From the NCBI GenBank assembly GCA_950295325.1, contig OX485807.1, positions 18,199,666-18,263,665 on the forward strand: a stretch of 64,000 nt of DNA, in the 5' to 3' direction. The stretch comes from Polytrichum commune. Lineage: Eukaryota > Streptophyta > Polytrichopsida > Polytrichales > Polytrichaceae. The stretch's first letter is position 1. Each line of letters opens with the position of its first letter. Below, in pieces: positions 50,601 to 60,455 of the stretch. A program made the translations under genes and the position numbers. The notes under the pieces are model-generated. The model was not told where the DNA came from and made no database searches. It saw nothing but the letters and a program-made list of their open reading frames with translations.

Positions 50601-51981
50601 CAAATTCAAAATCTGGTCGAACTGGCAGAATCCTCCTACCTCTCGGAACCGAGACCCTATATCTATACACATTATCTACCTTATCACAAATCAAAATCTG
50701 GGTCAAGTTTCCGAATCCTCCTACCTCTCGGAACCGAGACCCTTCACCCACTCACAATATCAACCACAAACCATTTCAAAAATCTGGGATATGTGCCGAA
50801 TCCTCCTACCTCTCGGAACCGTTACCCTTACTCTATACACCCCCTCACCCACAAACAAATTCAAAAATCTTGTCCAAGTTGCCGAGTCCTCTTACCTCTC
50901 AGATCCGAGACCCTTATTCTAGACACCCCTCACCCATACACAAATTCAAAAATCTGTTTCACGTGGCCGAATGTTCCTACCTCTCGGAACCGACACTTAG
51001 GAGTACCCACATTATCAACCCAACATAACTTCAAAATCTGGTTTAAGTGCCGAATCCACACATCCAGCCAAAACTTCAAAATCTGGTGTAAAGGTTGAAT
51101 CCATACCTCCAAAAGAACCTTCAAAATCTGTTGTGAAGGCCGAATGCTCTCTATCTAAGAAAACCCCACAATCGGTGTATGTGTCCAAACCCTCTAAGCC
51201 CTCCGAATCGTTACCCTTAGTCTCGACACTATCTTATCCAAAAGTCTTGTCTAAGTGGCCGAGTCCTCGGAAACACATCCTCGGTATCCCCTAGTTCTAA
51301 GTGGCCCAAGACTATAGCCTCTCGGACCCTAAACCCTTCCCACATGATCATCCCACTATACTTTTAAACCATGTCAAATATACCTAAACCCAGGGGCCCT
51401 TTCACCTTAACACCGACATTAAACCATTCCGAAATGTGACCATGAACTACCCTCTCGGAACCGAGAGATACTCCTTAATAGAAATATACAACATGTCTGC
51501 TTTGTGACCTTTACACACATATACATTATTTCCTGAAGGTGGCCTGGATTTCAACAATAACGCAAACATTCATGTCGTGTTTCCATTCCACTCAATCTTC
51601 AAATACCCATTATTCATATATCCACAACATCAATCTTACTATAAGAATGGAATCATCTCTTGTCTCCTCGCGAGACCCGCTTTGATTGGAACAGTTGAGA
51701 TGCTCGCTCTCTGCCATAGATGGTGCGGCTGAATCACTGTCCTCCCGGTCTTCCTCTATCGCCTCGAGATTTAATTGTCTTTTCGAAGATCCTCTCTTGC
51801 TCTCTCCACCTATGTTTTGCAAGTCTGTTGGGGTGCCTCTTCCCTCTATGTATGATTCCTCCTTCTTCAGTTCTCTCCGTCTCCTCTGTTTCGAATTGCT
51901 GAAACTCGTGCCTCCTTTTCGCTTCTTTCGCTTCCTTCCTGTATCTATTGTGGAATCTGTATTGTGCTCTGGTTCCTTCAT
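38690..51981 (-). CDS. MULE-2 ParB-domain/N6-N4 DNA methyltransferase fusion, intact, 12 exons
   Basis: Predicted exons (minus): 51981-51640, 46477-46361, 46258-45681, 45598-45403, 43905-43708, 43616-43398, 43317-43079, 42987-42312, 42219-41875, 39558-39300, 39178-38981 and 38877-38690. All have AG/GT borders and matching phases, giving about 1,184 aa without a stop. N-terminal basic NLS-like RKRKKRKGG; ParB-like domain in exon 3 (CRLHCLPLVRPI; FVWEGNHRLTAWFRHI); a middle helical region; a low-complexity linker with KGKGKGRK and PRKRK; then the methyltransferase: motif-IV position IDLLFADVPENL (exon 9), the conserved PWRGAREKRP (exon 10) and motif-I position VFDWQCGLGGSIIAC with QRHIVALDSD. 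The motif-IV tetrapeptide is DVPE rather than D/NPPY/F. Predicted nuclear; methylates DNA if active. Start is the only in-frame ATG before the NLS. Introns 1, 4 and 9 hold the palindromic minisatellite. Confidence 0.8.
39590..41830. repeat. palindromic minisatellite array 1 (intron 9)
   Basis: About 26 units of about 85 bp, each with CTCTCGGAACCGAGACC, then a variable part (TAGTCTAGACACATTATCAA or alternatives) and ATCTGGTCCAAGTGGCCGAA. Core TCTCGGAACCGAGA is a 6-bp inverted repeat with AA between the arms. Confidence 0.95.
43955..45320. repeat. palindromic minisatellite array 2 (intron 4)
   Basis: About 16 units of the same family, distinguished by CCTACTACCTCTCGG and AGCCCATTCACAATATC variants, so this array expanded independently of the other two. 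Confidence 0.95.
46500..51290. repeat. palindromic minisatellite array 3 (intron 1)
   Basis: About 55 units; 47000-50800 is highly regular (about 85 bp, mostly near-identical) with degenerate edges. Local higher-order repeats (for example 170-bp dimers at 49780-50400) show recent amplification. Confidence 0.95.
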
Positions 51982-52200
51982 GTGTGCGTCACAGATCCCC
52001 TCTGCTTCCCTTTTCCTGCTCTCTACTCTCTCAGCATCCCTTTCCTTCGCTTCCAAAAGGACATTTTCCCAACCCTCTCTGACCTATATAGTGCCACTGT
52101 TCAAGGTTTAGGGTTTACAATTTTTGGTCTTTGTGACTACCCTACCCTTTTTGATCTATTTTCATATTCCCCCCTCTCTTTGTCCGTGGCTTCGTCGTCC
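51982..52200. promoter_or_regulatory. divergent promoter region of MULE-2
   Basis: About 220 bp between the two opposed start codons. A symmetrical CTATATAG at about 52084-52091 could serve as a TATA box for either strand, though it is better spaced for the plus-strand transposase. Function inferred from position. Confidence 0.45.
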
Positions 52201-55200
52201 ATGGCTTCCTCGTCCACCGTGCCCTCTGTATCCGAAATGGTTGAGCTCCGTGCCAATGGCCTCGGAATCCCTATTCTTTTTCCCGTCGATGCCAACGGTG
52301 TTGCATCTGTCTCTTCTCTTCACCTTAGTATCAGATTTTCTTTGCAAGATAGTACAATATGGGTCGAACGCGAGATTTATGATATTACTACTTCCATGTT
52401 GTCATTGACCGTCTGTGAGAATCCTAGGGTTGCCGACAACAGATCCTCAACGTGGGAACTCTGCTCTGGTAAATACAGGGTGTACGGACTCCCAGGTCCT
52501 TGCACGAATGGATCCACGGATTTCCGTACCCCTCCCCATTCCTCTGCCTCCACTTTCAACATTCCTCCCCTCGTCAAAGTTAAGATTGAACCCGGTGTTC
52601 ACACTGTCATCCATCTTTCCGATTCCTCCGATGGTGATGAGCCCCCCGTATCCACTCCCATTCGCGAGCCATCCCCCTCCTCCCTCCATTCCGCCGCTGT
52701 TACCCCTCCTCTTTTGTCTCCTCTTCCTCCCTTTCCAACCAAACCCCCCTATTCCATTCTTCAATGTCTACGTTCTCTTGCTTCCATGCCCGGTAGGAAG
52801 AACATCCTCAAGAAGCTAGATTATGACACCTTACAAATTCAAGAGGTGAATTTCCTGCCGCCACGCTTTGATGGTGATCTCATGTTTGTCCTACCCCCAC
52901 TCGGTCTTTCTTCTTCTCATAAGAAGGCCCAATCCATGGACGGCATGGACAAACGCTATGACGGCCATGTTTGGACTAAGACCCAGACCACCAATATCAC
53001 CAATGTCATGGGCCTTGTTTTTCGCTCCTCCAGTTGTGTTGGCCACCTCGAATGCCAAAATCCTCAGTGCGATTACCTGCAACGTGCTCATCGGACTTCC
53101 CTCGTCAATGATACTGATTTCGACGGTTTCACCAAGGATCCCTTCCCCGTTGGTGGTCCCTTGCCTTTGGGATCCACTCTAATGTGCCGGATCTGTAAGG
53201 AGCCTCCCAAATGCATTGCACCATGTCACGCCAAAATCTTCTACGTCCACGGCAATACCACCACTCAGCATGCCTGTATCCATCTCGGCAACCATCATCA
53301 TCCCGTCAAGGTTGGCAATTGCAGAGATAGCCAACAGCGCATCGACGCCCTCATCGAGGAGCTCGTCGAGCGAACGCCCCAAGCCACGCATAGCAAAATC
53401 GTCCTTGAAGCCAGCAAGGACCTTGTGGGTGAGTTCCTCCTCCGCAATGATACTGATCCTCATAAACTCCTTTCTTTGGAAGAACTTGAGCCCGTTTTTG
53501 ATCGTTGCAAGGAGTTGCATTCCCCCCACCTCCGAAACAAGGTTACCACTTTCAAATACTTACGTAGATTGGGGGTTATGGATGGCATCGCCAAGCTTCG
53601 AGGTGTCAGCACCTGGGCCTATGTCCAGCGGAATCAATTCCCAGGCCAGGGTGACGATACGGACAAGGTTTTCGTTTTCAAGATGTCCGAGGTCGGCCCT
53701 GGTAGTGGGGTCGACTTGGTTAAGCGCATGCAACCTGGCGGGGATCTCGAGCACGCTTGGATCATGTCCGACCATGTCAAACGCGTCGCCAAGTGGACCA
53801 CCATGGCCTGCCACGTATACGACGGTACCTACCAGCACGTCATGACCATCGCTTGCTGCGACTTCCAATCCGAGGACAAGGATGCTCAAGTTCTTTTCTG
53901 GCATAACCTCAACCACGTCATGGCCCGCCATGGATTCCCGAAGCCCCACTTCAAAGGCTTCATGGCAGACAATGCCCAAGCCAATTGGAATGCCGTCAGG
54001 ATTGTTTACGGGTCCGGAGACCCCAAGGTTCCCATCGATGGGCGTGAGAGAACCTGCTACTTCCATTGGACCCAGTCTTTGGAGAAACACACCAAGCTCT
54101 ATATCAAGCATGACTTGCAAGACCAACACAAACGTCTCTGCCTGCAGTATCGCGACGCATCCTCTATGCTCGAGGCGGAAACGAGGTACCTCGCCATCAA
54201 GGCCTAGTGGGCTTCGTCTAACTGCACCTCCGAGGAGGGGCTCAAACACCTTCAGCTTTGGCTGGCCTTCTGGCACTTTCGTTATCCACAATGGGGTGGC
54301 TTCATGGAATTGGTGCGTCTTTAGTGTTATTCCTCTTTGTTTTCTGTTTTTTTTTTTTTTTCAAGCTTTTCTTATTTCTTGCACACCCTTTCCATTGCGC
54401 AGGAGAAAATCATGACCGCCGAGGAATTTGCACAAATGCCCAATTGCAACCTTGCCGAGTCCATTCACAACAAATGGCTCCAAGCTTCCGGCAACAAAGG
54501 TGGCGATCTTTACGTGGCCACTGTGGATGACTATATTCAAGCCTTCCTCCAAGTTGTGGCGTACCATCAGTTTCTTAAGGGTGGCGTTGGGGGCGATGGC
54601 CCTAGCAAAGAAGAACTCAAGCTTCGTGCTGCTCAACGTCGTGCTCAACGTACTGGTGACCTCGCTGTCCTTCAAAAGGTTCTTCTCGACATGCCTGGCG
54701 GTGAGGAATTTTGTACTCGTAGTCCCCACCTTGAAGGTGCCGAAGTCTTTGGCTCCCAGAAACGCAAGCCTGACACACCCATTGGTGCTGATGATGAAAC
54801 CCACCGCCCCGACACCCTCAACTTCTCTCGCCCTCGTGTCGCTCAGAGAACCACAAGATCTCACGCTTCACCTTTGCCTACCATCGTCGAGGAGTCCTCC
54901 CCGACAGTGATCGAGGTTCCACCACCCCCTCCTACTGGATTGGATTTCTGTCGTGTCACTGCCGTACAAGAATCCAATGTGGACGAGAAGCTCTGGCATA
55001 TTGCTCGCGTTCCTTACAATTCCTCCAAAGCATGTTGGGCCATGCATACTGTCACCAAGAAGAAATGCACTGCCAAAATCGTCTCCAACTCCAAGAGCAC
55101 CCCTGCACCGGCATACGTTGGAGTTTGGAACTATTACAAATTCACAACACCTAAGGTCGAGAAGTTTTTTTTTTGCCCGGACGACATTGAACGTTGTGTC

Positions 55201-55859
55201 AAAGGATCCCGTCGCAAGTGGGTCGACAAATTCTCCGCAGACCAAGAAGGACCTCCAATCCCGCCCGTGTGGCCTGTCAAAATTGGTACCAACCTCACTC
55301 GTCCGGAGATCCTTAAGCTTGAGAACGCCGGCTTTCAGCTCCCACAAAAAGAGCGCATCACGCCCACTCGCCTCTTCACCACATCCACTCCTCCACTCGA
55401 CCTCTCTGGAGTGGACGTTCCTGCCAACCCAGACTCGTATCCTTCTTCCAGACAGTCCAAGACTACGAGACGGTCTGCCACCGCACCATCAGCAAAACAA
55501 ATGCAGATGGTCGCATCTGCCCGAGCTATGGAAGGGACCATTTTGAAGGTGACCATGATTCCACGACCTGGATTTGGTTGCGTTATCATGTTGCAGTCCA
55601 AACCTGCACCTACTCAATCAATTACCAACTCACAGTCAGTTCCCTGCCCGAGTGTAATTGCCCAGCCTTCAAGGATATGATATCAAAGTTTGGCCGTAAA
55701 CGAAATTCGTTCCTGCATTGTAAGCACCTCTACTTCATATTTGTCAAGGTCTCTAATGTAGACCCCGAAGTTGACTTGTTCATTCATGCCCCTACCTTTA
55801 GCTTCAATGAGGTCAAACTCATCCTCGAAGGGGGCCTCTTGACACAGTCTACTTCCTAG
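52201..55859 (+). pseudogene. MULE-2 SWIM-domain Mutator-type transposase, one stop and one frameshift
   Basis: Exons 52201-54312 and 54403-55859. Same architecture as the MULE-1 protein: VKIE (residues 127-130) and the SIM-like TVIHLSDSSDGDE (about 135-147); zinc-binding SSCVGHLECQNPQCDY and CIHLGNHHHPV; transposase core with YDGTYQHVMTIACCD, FMADNAQANW and CYFHW; basic/aromatic FFCPDDIERCVKGSRRKW; C-terminal SWIM finger ECNCPAF ... LHCKHLYFIF. Lesions: TAG at 54205-54207 where the sister copy has Trp (IRAWW), and a frameshift between about 55590 and 55625 just before the SWIM finger. Coding sequence is GC-rich at third positions, unlike the AT-rich MULE-1 genes. Starts MASSSTVPSV; upstream in-frame sequence reads as 5' UTR. 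Confidence 0.87.
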
Positions 55860-56076
55860 AATTACTCTCATCCTAGCACTACATTTTGTCCTCATGGATG
55901 TGGTCAGTTCTGGACCGAATGTGAACTCATAATTGATTGCTATAATAAATATAATCTCATAGATTATTTTTATTCCCTTCAAAATTTTGTATTACAATAT
56001 TCAAATGTGTCATGTGTCTCTCTCCCGGTTGAACATTTCATTTTCAATTTTAAGGTGTTACCTATCTCTATCAAAT

Positions 56077-56589
56077 CTACTTCCGTTTCGCCAACCTTCT
56101 AGGTGTTTCATCGTCCCTTCTTGATGGAGGTAGACCCGGTCGAAGCAAATCAATGTATGACACCGTTTTATCCCTCATTCGATCCTTCAATGGACGAGGA
56201 TGCGGCAACAATCCTCTCATCCTCTCGCGAAATGACAAAGACCTCGAAGATTCGCCTACTACCTTCACCTCATCCTCCCCGTTCGTCGTCTTGTCTTCAT
56301 TCAAATCAGCGTCTTCATTCATATCAACGTCCTTCTCCTGCACATCCGCTCGCGTTTTATTTTTCTTTGCATATTGTTTCTGCTCCTCCTGCATCCTCCA
56401 CCTCCAAGCTTGTGTGGACTGCGAAAATGGAGTGAGTTCGTAGTCATCACTACATTGCTTTCCAGCACCTTTGTCATGTTCCGGCGATGGATTAAAAGGA
56501 ACATGGGGATCTCCTAGACTCCTAATCTCCTTCTCCCATCCTAGGCCAGCGAACGTGTCTTTCTCCTCTCCCATTGTGTCCCTAAACAC
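56077..56589 (-). CDS. hypothetical 170-aa charged protein near the MULE-2 right end
   Basis: Convergent with the transposase, ending in PRRLAKRK at 56077-56100. Contains FAGLGWEKEIRSLGDPHVPF, an acidic stretch (DVDMNEDADLNEDK) and SLSFRERMRGLLPHPRPLKD. Looks disordered and nuclear. No family recognised and no counterpart in MULE-1. Could be captured host sequence or an accessory protein; coding status unproven. Confidence 0.4.
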   Translation of the reverse strand: MFRDTMGEEKDTFAGLGWEKEIRSLGDPHVPFNPSPEHDKGAGKQCSDDYELTPFSQSTQAWRWRMQEEQKQYAKKNKTRADVQEKDVDMNEDADLNEDKTTNGEDEVKVVGESSRSLSFRERMRGLLPHPRPLKDRMRDKTVSYIDLLRPGLPPSRRDDETPRRLAKRK

Positions 56590-57079
56590 TCTACATCCGT
56601 ATTGGGTACGAGTCTACCTTATGTCCTTATATATTTTGAGCTGAAGATAATCTCTTCAAACAATAATTGTGCGAGTCCAAGCTCTATAGTTGACTCACAC
56701 ATAGGACAAATATAAAAGTGATGGAATAAAAAACTAAGCAAGGTGGTCGCCATTTGTATTTTCTTTGACTAAATCTTCAATTATACCAAACTCGATAAAA
56801 TCATTTTAAAATCTTCTTTTTTGGAATCACCCTTGGTTTAAATCATATACTTATCTATTTTATCATAATTCTTATATCATTTTTGCACTTCCCGTATTCT
56901 AAATTTAACGACTACATTTCAAATTCAGATCATTTTCATTTAATGTTGGACCTATCCATTCCACAAAAATAGGTCATACATTTTTGGTATTTTTGGTAAA
57001 TTCTGGAATATTCCAGGTATATTCTTTTCTATTTAAATTTTTGCTAAATTTAGTCTGACAAGTTTGCTATTTTTTCTTC

Positions 57080-57143
57080 ATCTCCGCTCTCCGCTCTCCA
57101 AATCTCTGCTCTCCGCTCTACGCTCACATAGCTGTGTCGTCCC
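57080..57143. repeat. MULE-2 right TIR
   Basis: CTCCGCTCTCCGCTCTCCAA ... CTCTACGCTCACATAGC ... GTCCC, inverted relative to 35152-35215. Confidence 0.85.
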
Positions 57144-57152
57144 TTGATGTCA
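57144..57152. repeat. right 9-bp TSD of MULE-2
   Basis: TTGATGTCA, identical to 35143-35151. Confidence 0.9.
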
Positions 57153-59600
57153 CACATTGAGTATTCAAATTATTAAAAAAAAACCCACACACTTGATAAA
57201 ACAAGCATTAAAAACAACAAAGCAACTATTCTGCCACCCAAGATGCAATGAAAATTGTCAAGAAACATGCCAAGACCATCACTCACCACATACATTAAAA
57301 CAAAAATACATTATATTGGAACATAACATAGAACCACTAAATAGAAAATTCTCACACACCCACCTGATCCACCACATCTAGCACATTTGACCACACCTGC
57401 ACACATAAAAAAAACAACCCAACAAGATACCCTATACACTCAATAATAGACCACTACATAAAACCAACCAAAGGTAAACACAAAATTATTTAAAAAAACA
57501 AAAAAAAACCAACACACATACCTATGCCAATGGATACTACCCAATGGCACAATCTACAAAAAAAAATCCAAAAAGAGTATTATTTCCTTATAATCTCCCA
57601 AAAGTCATACATCACAACACACGTATAATACTCATATACTATACCAAAAAAATACAATATACAAAAACACCATAAAAATGAATTTTTACCCAAAACAAAG
57701 ATCCAAGACACATACCTCCACCCCTAAACATCCCTCTTGTGAAAATCTCAACACATGAATGCAACCCTGTAAAACATATTAATACTAATACAAACAAAAT
57801 CCAAGTACAAAACAATACCGCCCACATACATGATGAAATAGACAAACACCTTATCACCATTCCCTACAACAGACATGTATGGTTGTGGAACCAATACAAT
57901 TGAATGCTACACCAACCACACTACTCAATACCCCCCTACCCAATCATTTGAAATTGAAATAACATGGCTATATCAAAGATATAAACACATAATCCCAAAA
58001 TATGACCCACTCAAAAATTCATACCACGCCCTACCCAAAGCACTACTAGACTACATTACAACGTCCTTTAAAATTACATACTCCTACTTCTCCTCACAAG
58101 TCACATGCTCAACTCATCTAACAAAGTTCTTCTCACCATTTCCTAGAGATAAAATCTTTGGGTCTCTTGGTAACGCACTCTCACACAGATGGCAAGGAAT
58201 AGGTTATGCTCACCCTCACAATAAAATTGAAGCCCAAACAATCATCCACTGGGCCAGACTAGCAGCTAAACATGACCCACATACCATCACAATACTTACC
58301 ATCCCATATATAAATTGGTATCAAAATTTCACCTCACATTTAGGCCCCTTCCTAGACACATATGTAATTACTCACATATCAACATACACTACTAAATACA
58401 AGGAACCAACAAAACCACAAGAATTCAACGAGCCACATATAGAACCACTCATTATAAGATTTTTTGAGTACATCACCAAAATAATAGTATCGGTACTACA
58501 AAACAACTAGATACAATTAAAATTATATGCAACAACCTTAACATAACCCGCATAATCACACAAATTGCCCTTCCTACCCCACAAAATATAGAAGTCAACA
58601 AAAGTAAAACATGGAATGCCCTCACCTACCCAATCCCAAATACACACCCACATAACACAATCCCACCAAATCCCAACTATGAAAATGAAGTACCCCTTAA
58701 TATTATTTTTGAACGGTGAGATCCTTTAACCCTCCAAAAAAAATAGGAGATATTTGGCCACGGGAAGAAGTTGGATACATTATATATAGCCATGAAAAGA
58801 ATATTAAACTTGCAATACAACTACCAGGCCTGTAAAACATATTTAGGGCGGAATTAATGGCCATTCACCACACCCTCACAATAATAAATAAAGATTTCCC
58901 AAATGAACATGTACATATCTTCACATACTGCCTAAATGGTCTATATGTGATCAAAAACCAAATAAAACACCCCACACTACACAACAACCACCTTGATAAA
59001 ACCATCATAGAATAAATAATTAACTCCCTTATACAAAGAACTCAACCCATAACATAATACAAAGTAAGAGCACATGCAAACATCAAAGGAAATGAGGAAG
59101 CCGACACACTTGCTAAAGAAGGTACGTCAAAAGAACACTCCAATGCCTCACAACCACATGAATTTGCCCACTCAACACCGTACTACTACCAAAGAGACGA
59201 ATGGCCATCAATGGGAATCACTCCCGACAAAGGACCTATTAGATTCCTAGAAAAACATCTCACGAAATACGATAAGAATATAAATCTAGAATTGATCCCT
59301 ATACTGTATCCCAACATAGATAAATGAATAGCCAACGAGAAAATAAATAATGAGCTATCAAATAAATTTTGGACAAACAAAAACATAATTAACTCTCAAA
59401 AAAACGTGTCTTCTAAAACTGAGATATGGTCAATATATGGGGAATGCCAGGAAACAATTGTTCTTTGGTAAGGAAGCCTTTCCATCAATCACATGCCCTA
59501 TATGTAACTCCCCATACCCTAATACATGGCTACATGTACTTCTAAAGTGCAAACAACACCACACACATGCCCTCCAAACCAAAAGACACAAAAAAGAGTA
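57153..59600 (+). pseudogene. LINE (plus copy), C-terminal half: methyltransferase-like domain, RNase H, zinc ribbon
   Basis: Continues the frame from 35151. Features in order: a Cys/His block LFCHPRCNENCQETCQDHH (about 57220); a 211-codon open stretch 57875-58510 with FGSLGNALSHRWQGIGYAHP and ITILTIPYINWY; an RNase H region with FRAELMAIHH (about 58845), HIFTYCLNGLYVI (catalytic Asp replaced by Tyr) and VRAHANIKGNEEADTLAKEG (about 59070); and a zinc-ribbon-like CPICNSPYPNTWLHVLLKCK (about 59500). The 57875-58510 domain resembles the FGS/NPPF/IP.W layout of PCIF1-type RNA adenine methyltransferases (inference, weak). Several stops; not functional. Confidence 0.7.
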
Positions 59601-60021
59601 CGGGACATACTGAGGTCTTTAAAAACGGTCAACTAGTAAAAGACTCGCAATGTCATTTTAATAACTTCAAACCTACAAATCATTTTCTGACCAACTCAAT
59701 TACTAACACCAAATAATTACTACTACTAAATAGACTATTCGGTAGTAAAACAATATAAACCAACTAGTGAACGTTCTTACCACTAATTGCATTAGGGACA
59801 GATTTGACGTCCATTAGTAAACTGACATTTTTTGGCCTTTTGACAATTTATGACCAACTAATCAGTTTTTGACGGGTTGGTTTACCATGAACATGTATGT
59901 TCTTAAAACATAGTGCTAACTACTACCTTAACAAAGGCAATCAACGTCATCGCCATACAACATGCTCACCCTAAACCTCTACAACGCATAAGGGTGGGGG
60001 TTTATGGCTGACACTTGCGTT
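59601..60021. other. unassigned sequence after the LINE end
   Basis: Contains several GACCAACT/AGTTGGTC-like words and TTTTTGACGGGTTGG that hint at a decayed DNA element, but I could not define termini or a TSD. Confidence 0.3.
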
Positions 60022-60455
60022 GCTGGAATTTTTTTTGTTAAAATGACGATGGCCCGGACGATGATAATTCCACGAGAGATTTCTGTTTACTGTGTCCTAA
60101 GGAATAGAGTTCCCGGGTATGGACAACATAACATTCCCGGGTATCGATGACCCATATTGTTTGAGGGACTGGATAGGAGCAAGTATAAGATGTAATATGG
60201 AAGCTCCATTGTCAGGCTGTGATATGAACAAGGCACAATTTGAGTTGCAGACGTGCTCCTCGACATCTGATATAAAGGATGAGAAATGTGCTTGATGAGC
60301 CTAGTCTTTTTGATAAAGTAGATTGTTGTGTGACAGCTATTTTGAAGTTATCATGCCCATGAAGATATCGAATGGAAGAAACCCAGTTCATGGATCGATC
60401 TAAGCAACATGGATCGGTGATGAAGGAATTAGAATGCAACTTTCGATCGATCAAG
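60022..60455. repeat. 430-bp direct repeat, copy 1
   Basis: Nearly identical to 62577-63012 (TTAAAATGACGATGGCCCGG, GGAATAGAGTTCCCGGGTAT, AACATGGATCGGTGATGAAG). Starts after GTTGCTGGAATT and ends at GCAACTTTCGATCGATC. No TG..CA ends. Confidence 0.85.

Larger units (their letters stand above)
35152..57143. mobile_element. 22.0-kb Mutator-like element (MULE-2) with SWIM transposase and ParB-methyltransferase genes
   Basis: TIRs begin GGGAAACTTAGTAGTGTGAG (left) and, read inward, GGGACGACACAGCTATGTGA (right), then share GCGTAGAGC and repeated GAGCGGAGA units. Perfect 9-bp TSD TTGATGTCA. Same cargo and head-to-head layout as MULE-1 but inverted in the window: methyltransferase minus (38690-51981), transposase plus (52201-55859). 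Two additional ORFs (35532-36134 and 56077-56589) lie between the main genes and the TIRs and have no counterpart in MULE-1. Expanded by minisatellites in three introns and in the left region. Inserted into the plus-strand LINE. Confidence 0.9.

Noticed and set aside
39590..51290. Regularly spaced palindromic repeats resembling a CRISPR array
   Set aside because: The whole 85-bp unit, not just the palindrome, is tandemly conserved; there are no unique spacers, no cas genes, and the arrays are in introns of a plant transposon gene.
38690..51981. ParB-methyltransferase as a host gene that happens to lie between transposons
   Set aside because: Two diverged copies occupy the same head-to-head position inside two independently delimited TIR/TSD elements; chance capture twice in the same orientation is unlikely.
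15262..55859. Reading the in-frame TAG/TGA codons as recoded sense codons or edited sites
   Set aside because: The phosphatase, transporter and MULE-2 methyltransferase use standard stops and have no internal ones; MULE-1 and MULE-2 lesions are at different places, as expected of pseudogene decay.
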